Source: Bacteroidales bacterium (lineage in GTDB: Bacteria; Bacteroidota; Bacteroidia; Bacteroidales; VadinHA17). From it: a stretch of DNA of 33,426 nucleotides. The notes below the pieces were generated by a model. The model saw only the letters and a program-made list of their open reading frames with translations. It was not told the DNA's origin and made no database searches. This document shows positions 25,613-33,418 of the stretch, piece by piece. The DNA is taken from positions 1 to 33,426 of the forward strand of contig JANYJP010000053.1 of the NCBI GenBank assembly GCA_025358455.1, written 5' to 3'. Numbering within the stretch: the first letter of the stretch is position 1; every line of letters begins with the position of its first letter. A program made the translations under genes and the position numbers.

Positions 25613-26332
25613 ATGAAACGGATTTGCCTCATTTTATTTTTTGCCTTCATTATTATTAATCCGGGTTTCACTCAAAAAAAAGAGAAATCAGGTATAAGAA
25701 TTCTCTGCCAGGGTTCAGTAATGGATGCAAACACTCTTTACCCTATCTCTAATTCTCATATACTGGTAAACAGGAATTTTTCTTCAATCAGCAGTAACAC
25801 CGGGACTTTCGCTTTTTATGTCAATACTAATGATACGGTCATTTTCCAAAGTCTTGGATATAAGCCTGCAACAATGATAATAAGTGATACTCTCATAGGA
25901 AGGGAGTACCTGGCAGGAATTTACATGAAGAGTGATACAGTTTCAATAGGAGAAGTTGTAATTATGCCAAGATACTCAAACCTTAAATCAGATATTTTGA
26001 ATTCCAGGAGTCATACTCCTGCTAACATGGATAATGCCCGCTACAACGTAGCTATAGGCGCTTACCAGGGTAGGACGAGTCAGAGTAAGCTTGGTGACCC
26101 GGCTGCCAACTATGAATTTTTAAGACAAAGACAAAAAATTAATGCATTTGAAAGGGGTGGTATCCCATCCGATAGAATCCTGGGATTAAATCCATTGTTA
26201 TTAGTCCCGGGAGCTTATTTGCTCTTGCATGGTTTACCTGAAAAACCATCGGCACTGAAACCTGATATTTCTGACTATGAGTTAGATCAATTAAATAAGA
26301 AATACAAGGAAAGTCTTAACCAAAAGAAGTAA
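25613..26332 (+). CDS. Secreted carboxypeptidase-regulatory-like domain protein
   Basis: A 239-residue exported protein with signal peptide MKRICLILFFAFIIINPGFT. Residues about 28-115 form a CarboxypepD_reg-like beta-sandwich, the plug-like domain seen in SusC-type receptors (GSVMDANTLYPISNSHILV ... SLGYKPATMIIS ... SIGEVVIMP). After this the TonB-dependent barrel is absent; the rest (about 125-239) is a polar, partly helical tail with a short hydrophobic stretch (LLLVPGAYLLLHG). It is a stand-alone protein, not a truncated receptor by any visible frameshift. Role unknown. Confidence 0.82.
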   Translation: MKRICLILFFAFIIINPGFTQKKEKSGIRILCQGSVMDANTLYPISNSHILVNRNFSSISSNTGTFAFYVNTNDTVIFQSLGYKPATMIISDTLIGREYLAGIYMKSDTVSIGEVVIMPRYSNLKSDILNSRSHTPANMDNARYNVAIGAYQGRTSQSKLGDPAANYEFLRQRQKINAFERGGIPSDRILGLNPLLLVPGAYLLLHGLPEKPSALKPDISDYELDQLNKKYKESLNQKK

Positions 26333-26347
26333 AATCAAATATAAAGA

Positions 26348-26384
26348 ACAACCTGCCACCTACCGGAAGGCAGATTGTATTTTA
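26348..26384. terminator. Possible bidirectional terminator between the CarboxypepD_reg gene and proline dehydrogenase
   Basis: ACAA-C-CTGCC pairs with GGCAG-A-TTGT (9 bp with one mismatch) around an 11-base loop, followed by ATTTT. It lies between two convergent genes, the usual place for a terminator, but the T run is short. Confidence 0.45.
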
Positions 26385-26417
26385 CCCTTAATCTTTTATT
26401 TTAAGCTTTTATCTTCT

Positions 26418-27329
26418 CTAGCCTTTATAGAAAATGGCTTTAATGATATGGCTGGCCATCTTCGGATTTTCTTTCAGCCGGCGTGTTGAATAACCAAACC
26501 ATTTTTTACCGTATGGAACATAAACTCTCATAGTATGTCCTGCCTTTACAATACTATCACGAAGGCCCGGAGTAACACCGTATAGCATCTGGAATTCGTA
26601 CATATTCCCCGGAACCTTATATTTTTCAAGAAGCTTGTATGCTCCTTCTACCAAAGGCTTGTCGTGTGTAGCGATACCAACATAAATCTTATTCTTAAAC
26701 ATAAACTCAAGATCTTCAAGGTAATGCTGGTTAACCTCTTCGTATTTTTTAAATGCAATAGCTTCAGGCTCAATATATATCCCTTTGCATAATCTGTAAT
26801 TTAAAGGATGTTTTGCACTATAAAGGTCCATCATTCCTTCGATATCCTTAAAGGTGCGTTTTAAATATGCCTGCAGGACAAGTCCTACATTTGCCGGAAA
26901 TTCAACCTGCAATCTGCGATATAATTTAATTTCGTCATCAGTACAGGGCGAATCTTCCATATCAATTCTGATAAACCCATTGTATGAAGCTGCTTTAGCT
27001 ACAATCTCCCGAACATAATTATAACAGATCTCTTTGTCAATAAGTAATCCAAAACTTGTAGGCTTAACTGAGAAATTTCCGTCAATACGATTTTTGTACG
27101 AATAATCAATAAGATCCAAATACTCTTTTTTGTTCTCCTCTGCTTCGTCGAGTGACGTTATGAATTCTCCAAGAACATCAAGAGTTACTTTTATTTTATT
27201 GTTATTCAATTCCTTCGATGCTTGCATTGCATCTTCAATAGTTTCACCGGATATATACGATTTCGAAAATATCCAGATAAATTTTTTCGGGAAATATGGC
27301 AGTATTGACGCAATGAATTTGTTGAACAT
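26418..27329 (-). CDS. Proline dehydrogenase
   Basis: FAD enzyme oxidising proline to 1-pyrroline-5-carboxylate. The 303-residue single-domain barrel has the family motifs LDVLGE (50-55), SVKPTSFG (87-94), RIDMED (121-126), QAYL (153-156), RLCKGIY (179-185), ATHD (220-223), FQMLYG (246-251) and the C-terminal VPYGKKWFGYSTRRLKENP (271-289) containing the paired arginines for proline binding. No P5C dehydrogenase lies in the window. The ATG is preceded by AT-rich sequence on the minus strand. Confidence 0.94.
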   Translation of the reverse strand: MFNKFIASILPYFPKKFIWIFSKSYISGETIEDAMQASKELNNNKIKVTLDVLGEFITSLDEAEENKKEYLDLIDYSYKNRIDGNFSVKPTSFGLLIDKEICYNYVREIVAKAASYNGFIRIDMEDSPCTDDEIKLYRRLQVEFPANVGLVLQAYLKRTFKDIEGMMDLYSAKHPLNYRLCKGIYIEPEAIAFKKYEEVNQHYLEDLEFMFKNKIYVGIATHDKPLVEGAYKLLEKYKVPGNMYEFQMLYGVTPGLRDSIVKAGHTMRVYVPYGKKWFGYSTRRLKENPKMASHIIKAIFYKG

Positions 27330-27485
27330 ATTATTTATTTATGTAAGATTAAACTTTATTTATTTCTTTTGAATTTTAAAATGCTAAATAAACTGATCCC
27401 AATTCATTTTTTAATGACCTTTGTCATTCAGGCAGCATGAAAAAACGCATGAATTTAGTTATTTTCAAAAATAATTTTCAAATAA

Positions 27486-27514
27486 TGCAACCATTTATTT
27501 CCAAGGGTTGTCTT
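27486..27514 (+). promoter_or_regulatory. Candidate ECF autoregulatory promoter
   Basis: TGCAACC (27486-27492) and GTTGTCTT (27507-27514) upstream of the sigma gene resemble an AAC-type -35 and a GTC-type -10 of an ECF sigma factor, with about 18 bases between AAC and GTC. The predicted start would leave a leader of about 10-20 bases before the ATG. This is pattern recognition only. Confidence 0.35.
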
Positions 27515-27531
27515 AAAAATGTCCTCAGTTT

Positions 27532-28095
27532 ATGATGAGCGACCAGCAAATAATAGAAGGGTGCGCCAGACATGACAGAAAAGCGCAACAAGTGCTGTAC
27601 GATCAGTATTCGCGTTTCCTGCTTGGTGTTTGCCTGAGGTATGCTACTGATAAAGCTGAAGCTGAAGATATTTTACAGGAAAGTTTTTTGAAGATATTTA
27701 TTAGTATAAAAAATTTTTCCGGAACAGGTTCTTTCATAGGTTGGTTGAGAAAAATTGCAGTCAATACCGCCATAACCAGTTATCACAAAAATCTGAAATA
27801 CAGATATCACGTTGAAATTGAGGATTATGTGTCGGTAGAAACAGGTGTAACAAGTTTTGAGGAAGACTTCTTTACTTCCGATGAACTATACAAGGTGCTT
27901 AATGAATTACCTGCAGGTTATAGAATGGTTTTTAATCTTTACGCTGTTGAAGGATATAAGCATAAAGAGATTGCTGAGATTCTTGGAATCGACACCAACA
28001 CTTCGAAGTCACAGTATAGCAGGGCAAAAGCTGTAATAAGAAGTAAACTGGAAAAACTTGGGACATTAAAGAAGATCTATACGGAAAATGAATAA
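27532..28095 (+). CDS. RNA polymerase ECF-type sigma-70 factor
   Basis: A 187-residue sigma factor with region 2 (about 20-85; AEDILQESFLKIFISI, then GSFIGWLRKIAVNTA) and region 4 (about 125-175; LPAGYRMVFNLYAVEGYKHKEIAEILGI, then NTSKSQYSRAKAVIRSKL with the helix-turn-helix). Region 3 is absent, so it is group IV. Two ATG codons are adjacent (27532 and 27535). It is followed 30 bases later by a membrane protein with an anti-sigma-like N-terminus, the normal sigma/anti-sigma arrangement. It could control the PorP-type gene downstream. Confidence 0.95.
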   Translation: MMSDQQIIEGCARHDRKAQQVLYDQYSRFLLGVCLRYATDKAEAEDILQESFLKIFISIKNFSGTGSFIGWLRKIAVNTAITSYHKNLKYRYHVEIEDYVSVETGVTSFEEDFFTSDELYKVLNELPAGYRMVFNLYAVEGYKHKEIAEILGIDTNTSKSQYSRAKAVIRSKLEKLGTLKKIYTENE

Positions 28096-28125
28096 AATGT
28101 ATCAGAATAATAGATAAAGAATAAG

Positions 28126-29469
28126 TTGAAAGCGAAAAGTAATGATATGAGTGTAAGAGAGTTATTCAGGCGTAAGCTTGAAAACGCAACTGTCATTCCT
28201 GACGTTTCAGTGAGTTCAAAACTGATGCGAAAATTAGCAAGGAGGGAATTTGTACGGTTTAACCCCGGCAGGTTCAACATTTATTATCTGGGTGGAATTC
28301 TGTTAGCCGGTATTACAGCTGGTATTCTCATTTTTTCTCAGCCCGGGAAATCTGAAAAATCTGATAATTTGGATTTCTTAGGTATTAAAGCTGATTCAGG
28401 CAAAAAAGCAGTTTCAACTTATATTAATATCCCTGCAGGAAATATAATCAGCAAAAAAATTGATAAATCTGAAAGCAAACAGTCTGAGATCAGGAAAAAC
28501 AATTTAAAACAAAAACAGGAGCCGGCGCCTGAAATAGATCTTAGTAAGAATAGCAAGACATGGGAAAAAGGCGAAAATGTGTCTCATGTAGAAAATAGCT
28601 CTTTTTCGAAGAAGAGTTTATTCACCGGATCTTCAGCAGAAACCAATAAGCTTAAAGGAGGATATAGGAAAAATGAAGTTTTATTCGAACCCTCTGCTTC
28701 ATCTGGTTGTACTCCTTTGAAAATCCATTTTTCTAATAAGGTCAGCTCATCTGATTCATGCAGCTGGGTCTTTGGTGATGGGGGATACTCAAATCAAAAG
28801 AATCCTGACTGGATATTTGATGTGGCGGGTGAATACAAGGTAAATCTAAATGTATTTGGTAAGGATGGATCAAAATCAACCTATTCATCAGTGATAAAAG
28901 TTTATCCAAGGCCCCATGCCCGTTTTGAAATATCTCCTGATAAAGCTGTTATCCCGGATGATGAGATCCGTTTTATAAATTTTTCTTCAGACGGAATAAG
29001 TTATAAATGGAACTTTGGTGATGGCAGTAATTCTGACCTTTATGAACCAAAACATTCATACATAAAATACAGTAACTACAATGTAAGTCTGATTGTTACA
29101 TCAGAATTAGGATGTACTGATTCACTTATGGTTCTTAATGCATTTTCGGGATCGCACTATTACATTGATTTCCCAAATGCATTTATACCGAATCCAGAAG
29201 GGTCTTCCGGAGGTTTTTATTCGTCTAAAAGTGATGAAACGACTCAGGTATTTCATCCGGGTTTTTCAGGAGTCTCTGATTATCAGTTAAAGATATTCAG
29301 TAAACTTGGAATTCTTTTATTCGAGAGTAACGATGTCAATATAGGATGGGATGGCTATTTTAAAGGCCAGTTAAGCAACCCCGGAGTATATATCTGGAAG
29401 GTTCGTGGTAATTTCAGAAATGGAGAATCATTTATTAAAATGGGCGATGTAACCCTTCTCGGACACTAA
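28126..29469 (+). CDS. Single-pass PKD protein with anti-sigma-like N-terminus and gliding-type C-terminal domain
   Basis: A 447-residue protein. Residues 1-50 (RELFRRKLENATVIPDVSV, FNPGRFN) resemble the short cytoplasmic part of Bacteroidota anti-sigma factors; a membrane segment follows (52-71), then a lysine/serine-rich linker (72-185), PKD domain 1 (186-260, FGDGG at 216-220), PKD domain 2 (265-338, FGDGS at 297-301), and a C-terminal region (349-447) with VFHPGF, YQLKIFSKLG and GWDGYFKG like gliding motility-associated C-terminal domains. The start is a TTG at 28126; ATG 28147 is an alternative. Placement after an ECF sigma factor and before PorP suggests transmembrane signalling between envelope and sigma factor. 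Confidence 0.8.
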   Translation: MKAKSNDMSVRELFRRKLENATVIPDVSVSSKLMRKLARREFVRFNPGRFNIYYLGGILLAGITAGILIFSQPGKSEKSDNLDFLGIKADSGKKAVSTYINIPAGNIISKKIDKSESKQSEIRKNNLKQKQEPAPEIDLSKNSKTWEKGENVSHVENSSFSKKSLFTGSSAETNKLKGGYRKNEVLFEPSASSGCTPLKIHFSNKVSSSDSCSWVFGDGGYSNQKNPDWIFDVAGEYKVNLNVFGKDGSKSTYSSVIKVYPRPHARFEISPDKAVIPDDEIRFINFSSDGISYKWNFGDGSNSDLYEPKHSYIKYSNYNVSLIVTSELGCTDSLMVLNAFSGSHYYIDFPNAFIPNPEGSSGGFYSSKSDETTQVFHPGFSGVSDYQLKIFSKLGILLFESNDVNIGWDGYFKGQLSNPGVYIWKVRGNFRNGESFIKMGDVTLLGH

Positions 29470-29667
29470 TTTATGTTAAAGAATATAATTGCGGGTTTAC
29501 ATTTTTCCATTAGTCTATAATAAGCTGGTACTCATCTAACATTTCATACTGTTTATTAAATACTTTAGGAAATACGCCACTTTTGAAGATAAATTTCGTT
29601 AAAAGGTAATGAATTATAATTGCAATTCATTATTTTCGTCAGTGTAAACCTAACGGGATCGATCTTG

Positions 29668-30654
29668 GTGAAGCGGATTAAATATTTAGTCATACTGTTA
29701 TTCATCATTCTTACAGATAGTTATGGTCAGGATCCTACATTCTCCCAATTTTATGCCAATGCTTTATATCTTTCACCATCTTTTGCAGGAGCTACAGCTG
29801 AGTACCGGTTTGGAATAAATTACCGCGATCAATGGCCCTCTATTCCGGGTAAATTCAGGACTTATAGTATTTCCTTCGATAAAGCAATGCCTAACTTCAA
29901 TTCCGGCATAGGTATACTGGCAACTTATGATGTTGCTGGTTCGGGAAATCTGAGTACAACAAATATAGGTCTGCTTTATTCCTACGATTTTAACATAAAT
30001 AAAGAGTGGCATATCAGACCCGGAGTTAATTTTAAATTTTATTACCAGGGGCTGGACATATATAAACTCGTTTTTAATAGTCAGATTACAGGAAGTGGTA
30101 CTTCACCGTCTGTAACTCCTCCACCGTTTGATAATGTGGCAGATGTTGATTTCGCAACATCAGCCCTTGTTTATAACGAGAGAATATGGGCAGGATTTAC
30201 TCTCGACCACCTTTTGACACCTAAAACATCATTTTATGGTAATGATGCAAATGTTCCTATAAAATTCAATTTATATGGTGGAGTCCAGGTTTTGAAAAAA
30301 ACCAGGCTGCGGCAGAAAATGCAGGAAGTTCTTTCTGTGGCAATGAACTTTCAAAAGCAAGGCAAATTTTACCAGTCAGATATAGGATTATATTATTATA
30401 AAGATCCGTTGATATTCGGATTGTGGTACAGAGGCATCCCATTAATAACATCGCAGGCTGGTGATGCAATAATAGGTCTGGTAGGTATTAAAACAAAACA
30501 ACTTCATTTAGGATACAGTTACGATTTTACTATATCAAATCTGATAAGCTCAACATCCGGGGCCCACGAAATTTCGCTCATTTATGAATTTAATAACCTG
30601 TCACTCGGGCAACAGAAAAAACGTTTCAGAGCTATACCATGTCCTGAATTCTAA
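29668..30654 (+). CDS. PorP/SprF family type IX secretion-associated outer-membrane protein
   Basis: An outer-membrane barrel of the PorP/SprF family, whose members work with type IX secretion and gliding. After signal peptide VKRIKYLVILLFIILTDSYG the family N-terminus QDPTFSQFYANALYLSPSFAG appears, then NYRDQWPSIPGKFRTYSISFD, and the repeated strands end HLGYSYDFTIS and HEISLIYEF. I choose the GTG at 29668 (328 residues); TTG 29665 and TTG 29620 are in frame. About 200 bases without a gene separate it from the PKD protein. It is probably a functional partner of that protein. Confidence 0.87.
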   Translation: MKRIKYLVILLFIILTDSYGQDPTFSQFYANALYLSPSFAGATAEYRFGINYRDQWPSIPGKFRTYSISFDKAMPNFNSGIGILATYDVAGSGNLSTTNIGLLYSYDFNINKEWHIRPGVNFKFYYQGLDIYKLVFNSQITGSGTSPSVTPPPFDNVADVDFATSALVYNERIWAGFTLDHLLTPKTSFYGNDANVPIKFNLYGGVQVLKKTRLRQKMQEVLSVAMNFQKQGKFYQSDIGLYYYKDPLIFGLWYRGIPLITSQAGDAIIGLVGIKTKQLHLGYSYDFTISNLISSTSGAHEISLIYEFNNLSLGQQKKRFRAIPCPEF

Positions 30655-30738
30655 TCTGAAGATGGCCTTAACGGCGCAACAGCTTGCAAAACTGATTTAA
30701 TATTATCCGCGTGAGTAAGTGTCATTTATTTATTTGTT

Positions 30739-30746
30739 TATATTTG
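30739..30746 (+). promoter_or_regulatory. Bacteroidota-type -7 box before the third OmpH-like gene
   Basis: TATATTTG, an exact TAnnTTTG match, ends 35 bases upstream of the ATG at 30782. It is followed by CGCC. No clear -33 element was seen. Confidence 0.45.
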
Positions 30747-30781
30747 CGCCTTACTAATGTTTAACAAATATTCAATTCACG

Positions 30782-31372
30782 ATGAAGAAACTATCCATAG
30801 CTTTGTTTGCTGTTCTCACTCTGGCAATTATTGGTCTTTATTTACTGCATTTTACCGGGAATAAAAAAAGTAATACTACAGGAACTGCTTCTTTAGCACC
30901 TGTCGGAGGAATTGCATATATTAATATTGACACAGTTATTTTTAAGTTTAATATGTTCACTGATAAAAGAAACGACCTGATTTCAAAGCAGAAGAGCTCT
31001 GAGGCTGAACTTAATTCAAAAGGAGGACAGTACGAAAAAGGGGTTAAAGATTATCAGGATAAAGTGACTAAAGGATTAGTAACCAGGGCAACTGCTGCCC
31101 AGATGGAGCAAAGTCTTACTCAGCAGCAGCAGGAACTTGTTTCACTTCGCGATAAGCTTCAATCAAACCTTATGGAGGAGGAACAGGTAATGAATCGTCA
31201 GATACTTGAATATATCACTAAATTTCTTGATGAAAACAAATCGGAATATAGCTATCAGTTCATCTTTGGAAAGAGCTTCGGCAGCGTTGTTCTGTACAGT
31301 GATAGCAGATTGGATATAACTCAGAGAGTAATTGATGCTATTAATAAAAAATATAAGGCTGAAAAAAAATAA
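30782..31372 (+). CDS. OmpH/Skp family protein (third copy)
   Basis: A 196-residue OmpH-like protein. It starts with an N-terminal hydrophobic segment (about 4-24) that looks more like a membrane anchor than a cleaved signal, since no AxA-type site follows at once. The body begins GGIAYINIDTVIFKFNMF, followed by a Lys/Glu/Gln-rich coiled-coil (about 65-140, QQQQELVSLRDKLQS) and an OmpH-type tail (YQFIFGKSFGSVVLYSD). It is separate from the bamA-linked pair and lies 6 bases before the glycosyltransferase, so it is likely in one transcript with it. Confidence 0.88.
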   Translation: MKKLSIALFAVLTLAIIGLYLLHFTGNKKSNTTGTASLAPVGGIAYINIDTVIFKFNMFTDKRNDLISKQKSSEAELNSKGGQYEKGVKDYQDKVTKGLVTRATAAQMEQSLTQQQQELVSLRDKLQSNLMEEEQVMNRQILEYITKFLDENKSEYSYQFIFGKSFGSVVLYSDSRLDITQRVIDAINKKYKAEKK

Positions 31373-31378
31373 CACCCA

Positions 31379-32635
31379 ATGGGTTTTGCCTCAACCTGGC
31401 TTGAAGAAAGGGCTTTGTTTCCGGAAATAATTCAGGAACCAACTGATAAACAGACAGGTATAATTGTTGTTGTTCCTTCATATAATGAAACAGGTATTTG
31501 TAAGTTACTGGATTCCCTTGCATTATGCGACGAACCGGAGTGTAAGGTTGAGGTAATTATAGTTGTAAACGCACCTTCAGATGCTTCTTCTGAGAGCATC
31601 GAAAACAACAAATTGACAATATTAAATGTTGAAGGCTGGAAGAAAGAAAATAAAACTTGTTTCTTCCGGCTTTTTGCATTTATAGCCGATACCTCACTTG
31701 CCGGATGGGGAGTAGGCCTGGCAAGAAAAACGGGGATGGATGAAGCAGTCAGACGATTCAATTCAATTAATTATCCGGAAGGAATTATCCTTAACCTCGA
31801 TGCTGACTGCCTCGTGGAAGATAATTATTTTACTTCTGTATTTAATGAATTGCTGAAAAGAAAAGACAGAAAGGCATGTTCAATCTATTTTGAACATTCT
31901 TTCTCCGGCGATGATTTCCCCGAAGAAATTTATAAATCCATTGTTTTGTATGAATTGCATCTCAGGTTTTATTATCAGGGGCTGGCTTACTCAGGTTTCC
32001 CTTATGTTTTTCATACTGTCGGTTCCGCAATTGCCGTCAAGGCATTACCGTATATAAAAGCAGGAGGGATGAACCGGAAGCAGGCTGGTGAAGACTTTTA
32101 TTTTATTCAGAAACTGGTTCCGGCCGGAGGCTTTTTTAGTCTTAATACTACAACAGTATATCCATCACCAAGAGCTTCTTTCAGAGTCCCATTCGGCACA
32201 GGAGCATCAATTGAAAAACTTACAAAAGAGAAAAGCACAACCCTGTTTACATATAATTTTCTGGCTTTTAATGATCTCCGCCTGTTTTTCGCTATGACAG
32301 ATGATTATTATAATAGCAGTCCGGAAGAATTGTACAGGTGGTATAAATTAATGCCTGAGGGATTGAGGTCCTTTTCAGATGAAAAGGAATGGATCAATAA
32401 AATTGTGGAGATTAAAAATAATACATCAGACATCTTATCATTTAAAAAGCGGTTTTTCGGATGGTTCAATATGTTCAAAATTGTAAAGTATCTGAATTAT
32501 GTCCATCAGATTTATTTTGAAAAGAAGCCTGTAGAAATCTCAGCCCTGGAATTATTAGAAAATACCGGTACGGATTTCAGATCAAAAGACCCGCTTAAAC
32601 TTCTGCTATATTACAGGTCATTGGAAAAAAGTTAA
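31379..32635 (+). CDS. Family 2 glycosyltransferase
   Basis: A 418-residue GT-A fold enzyme. The N-terminal IIVVVPSYNETG (28-39), a VIIVVNAPSDAS segment (59-70), and the metal-binding DAD (141-143) in ILNLDADCLVEDNYF are typical of GT2. A later RKQAGEDFYFIQKL supplies the probable catalytic acid pair. No clear transmembrane helices, so it may act at the inner face of the membrane. Acceptor and sugar are unknown. Its stop codon overlaps the tail of the minus-strand FtsB-like gene by 4 bases. Confidence 0.88.
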   Translation: MGFASTWLEERALFPEIIQEPTDKQTGIIVVVPSYNETGICKLLDSLALCDEPECKVEVIIVVNAPSDASSESIENNKLTILNVEGWKKENKTCFFRLFAFIADTSLAGWGVGLARKTGMDEAVRRFNSINYPEGIILNLDADCLVEDNYFTSVFNELLKRKDRKACSIYFEHSFSGDDFPEEIYKSIVLYELHLRFYYQGLAYSGFPYVFHTVGSAIAVKALPYIKAGGMNRKQAGEDFYFIQKLVPAGGFFSLNTTTVYPSPRASFRVPFGTGASIEKLTKEKSTTLFTYNFLAFNDLRLFFAMTDDYYNSSPEELYRWYKLMPEGLRSFSDEKEWINKIVEIKNNTSDILSFKKRFFGWFNMFKIVKYLNYVHQIYFEKKPVEISALELLENTGTDFRSKDPLKLLLYYRSLEKS

Positions 32636-32970
32636 TTATTTTTTCTGGTAATCTGGCGATCTTCCCTTGGGGTAAGAATAATATAGATATCTTCATCAGG
32701 CTTTTTCATCCGGTATTGTTCCCTGGCAAATTTCTCAAGGTTATGATTATCGGTCTTCAGTTCATGAAGTTTACGCTTGTCTTCTTCAATACGATTTATG
32801 TAATATTCCCTGTCTGTTTTTAACTTATGTAACTCCCTCATATCTTTGTACCTGGAGATAAGATTATTAGAGTCGAAAAGTAACAGCCATAGGAAAAAAA
32901 TGAGAATTGTCAGAAGATATTTATTTCTGAACGCGGGGGGAACTTTTTCTATTAAATTTAACCTGATCAT
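32632..32970 (-). CDS. FtsB/DivIC-like septum formation protein
   Basis: A 112-residue bitopic protein: short cytoplasmic N-terminus, one membrane helix (about 18-33, YLLTILIFFLWLLLF), then a leucine/charged coiled-coil (about 38-85), and the FtsB-type LEKFAREQYRMKKPDEDIYII near the C-terminus. Members stabilise the FtsL/FtsQ sub-complex of the divisome. It is on the minus strand, 26 bases downstream of thiS, so it may share that transcript. Confidence 0.87.
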   Translation of the reverse strand: MIRLNLIEKVPPAFRNKYLLTILIFFLWLLLFDSNNLISRYKDMRELHKLKTDREYYINRIEEDKRKLHELKTDNHNLEKFAREQYRMKKPDEDIYIILTPREDRQITRKNN

Positions 32971-32996
32971 TACTGCACAAACCTACAATTTTTTTT

Positions 32997-33200
32997 CTAA
33001 CCTCCACTCATAAGATAAATCATCTGTACGTCATCCCCGGGGTATATTCTTGTGAAATCGTATTTGTCTTTTGGAATCAGAATATTGTTAATCTTAATAA
33101 TTCTCATCTTGTAGGAGAACTTTTTAAGCAAAAGCATTTCACTGACACTCATTGATTCATTTCCGAATTCTTCTTCCCTGTTATTTAGCAAGATCTTCAT
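32997..33200 (-). CDS. thiS: Sulfur carrier protein ThiS
   Basis: A 67-residue beta-grasp sulfur carrier. It ends MIYLMSGG, the Gly-Gly tail that ThiF adenylates so that sulfur can be loaded for the thiamine thiazole. INNILIPKDKYDFTRIYPGDDVQ matches the family core. The ATG at 33200 starts MKILLNNREEEF; a TTG at 33221, overlapping the stop of the upstream thiF remnant, is a weaker alternative. It follows a deleted thiF gene, which raises the question of how it is activated. Confidence 0.88.
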   Translation of the reverse strand: MKILLNNREEEFGNESMSVSEMLLLKKFSYKMRIIKINNILIPKDKYDFTRIYPGDDVQMIYLMSGG

Positions 33201-33217
33201 AACGTATAAAAGATAGT

Positions 33218-33388
33218 TCAAATCATATTCATAAGTAATTCGATAACAACGTTTGCCTGTATAGTTGCTACTATTCCAACCCGGGGAGCCAAAACTTCAG
33301 GATTAATACGCCTTCCTCCGGCGCCTGCAATACCGATCCTGAATTTACTCAGGTGTGACTTAATTTCAGAAAACCCCATTCCTATCAT
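33218..33388 (-). pseudogene. thiF: Internally deleted thiF (ThiS adenylyltransferase) remnant
   Basis: A 56-residue open frame that joins the two ends of a ThiF-like protein. Residues 4-25 (MGFSEIKSHLSKFRIGIAGAGG) carry the N-terminal nucleotide-binding glycine motif, and residues 34-54 (APRVGIVATIQANVVIELLMN) match the C-terminal helix of the family. A normal ThiF of this type is about 200 residues, so roughly 150 residues between GAGG and APRV, including the adenylation core, are missing in frame. It has an ATG and a promoter-like box. It is either a genuine deletion or an assembly artefact. It cannot be a working adenylyltransferase as read. Confidence 0.75.
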
Positions 33389-33410
33389 TTTCTGATTATA
33401 AAGATAATTA

Positions 33411-33418
33411 CAAATATA
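33411..33418 (-). promoter_or_regulatory. Bacteroidota-type -7 box upstream of the thiF remnant
   Basis: Minus-strand TATATTTG, an exact TAnnTTTG match, ends 23 bases upstream of the remnant's ATG at 33388. It would drive the thiF remnant and thiS. The sequence upstream is outside the window, so the -33 element cannot be judged. Confidence 0.45.
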
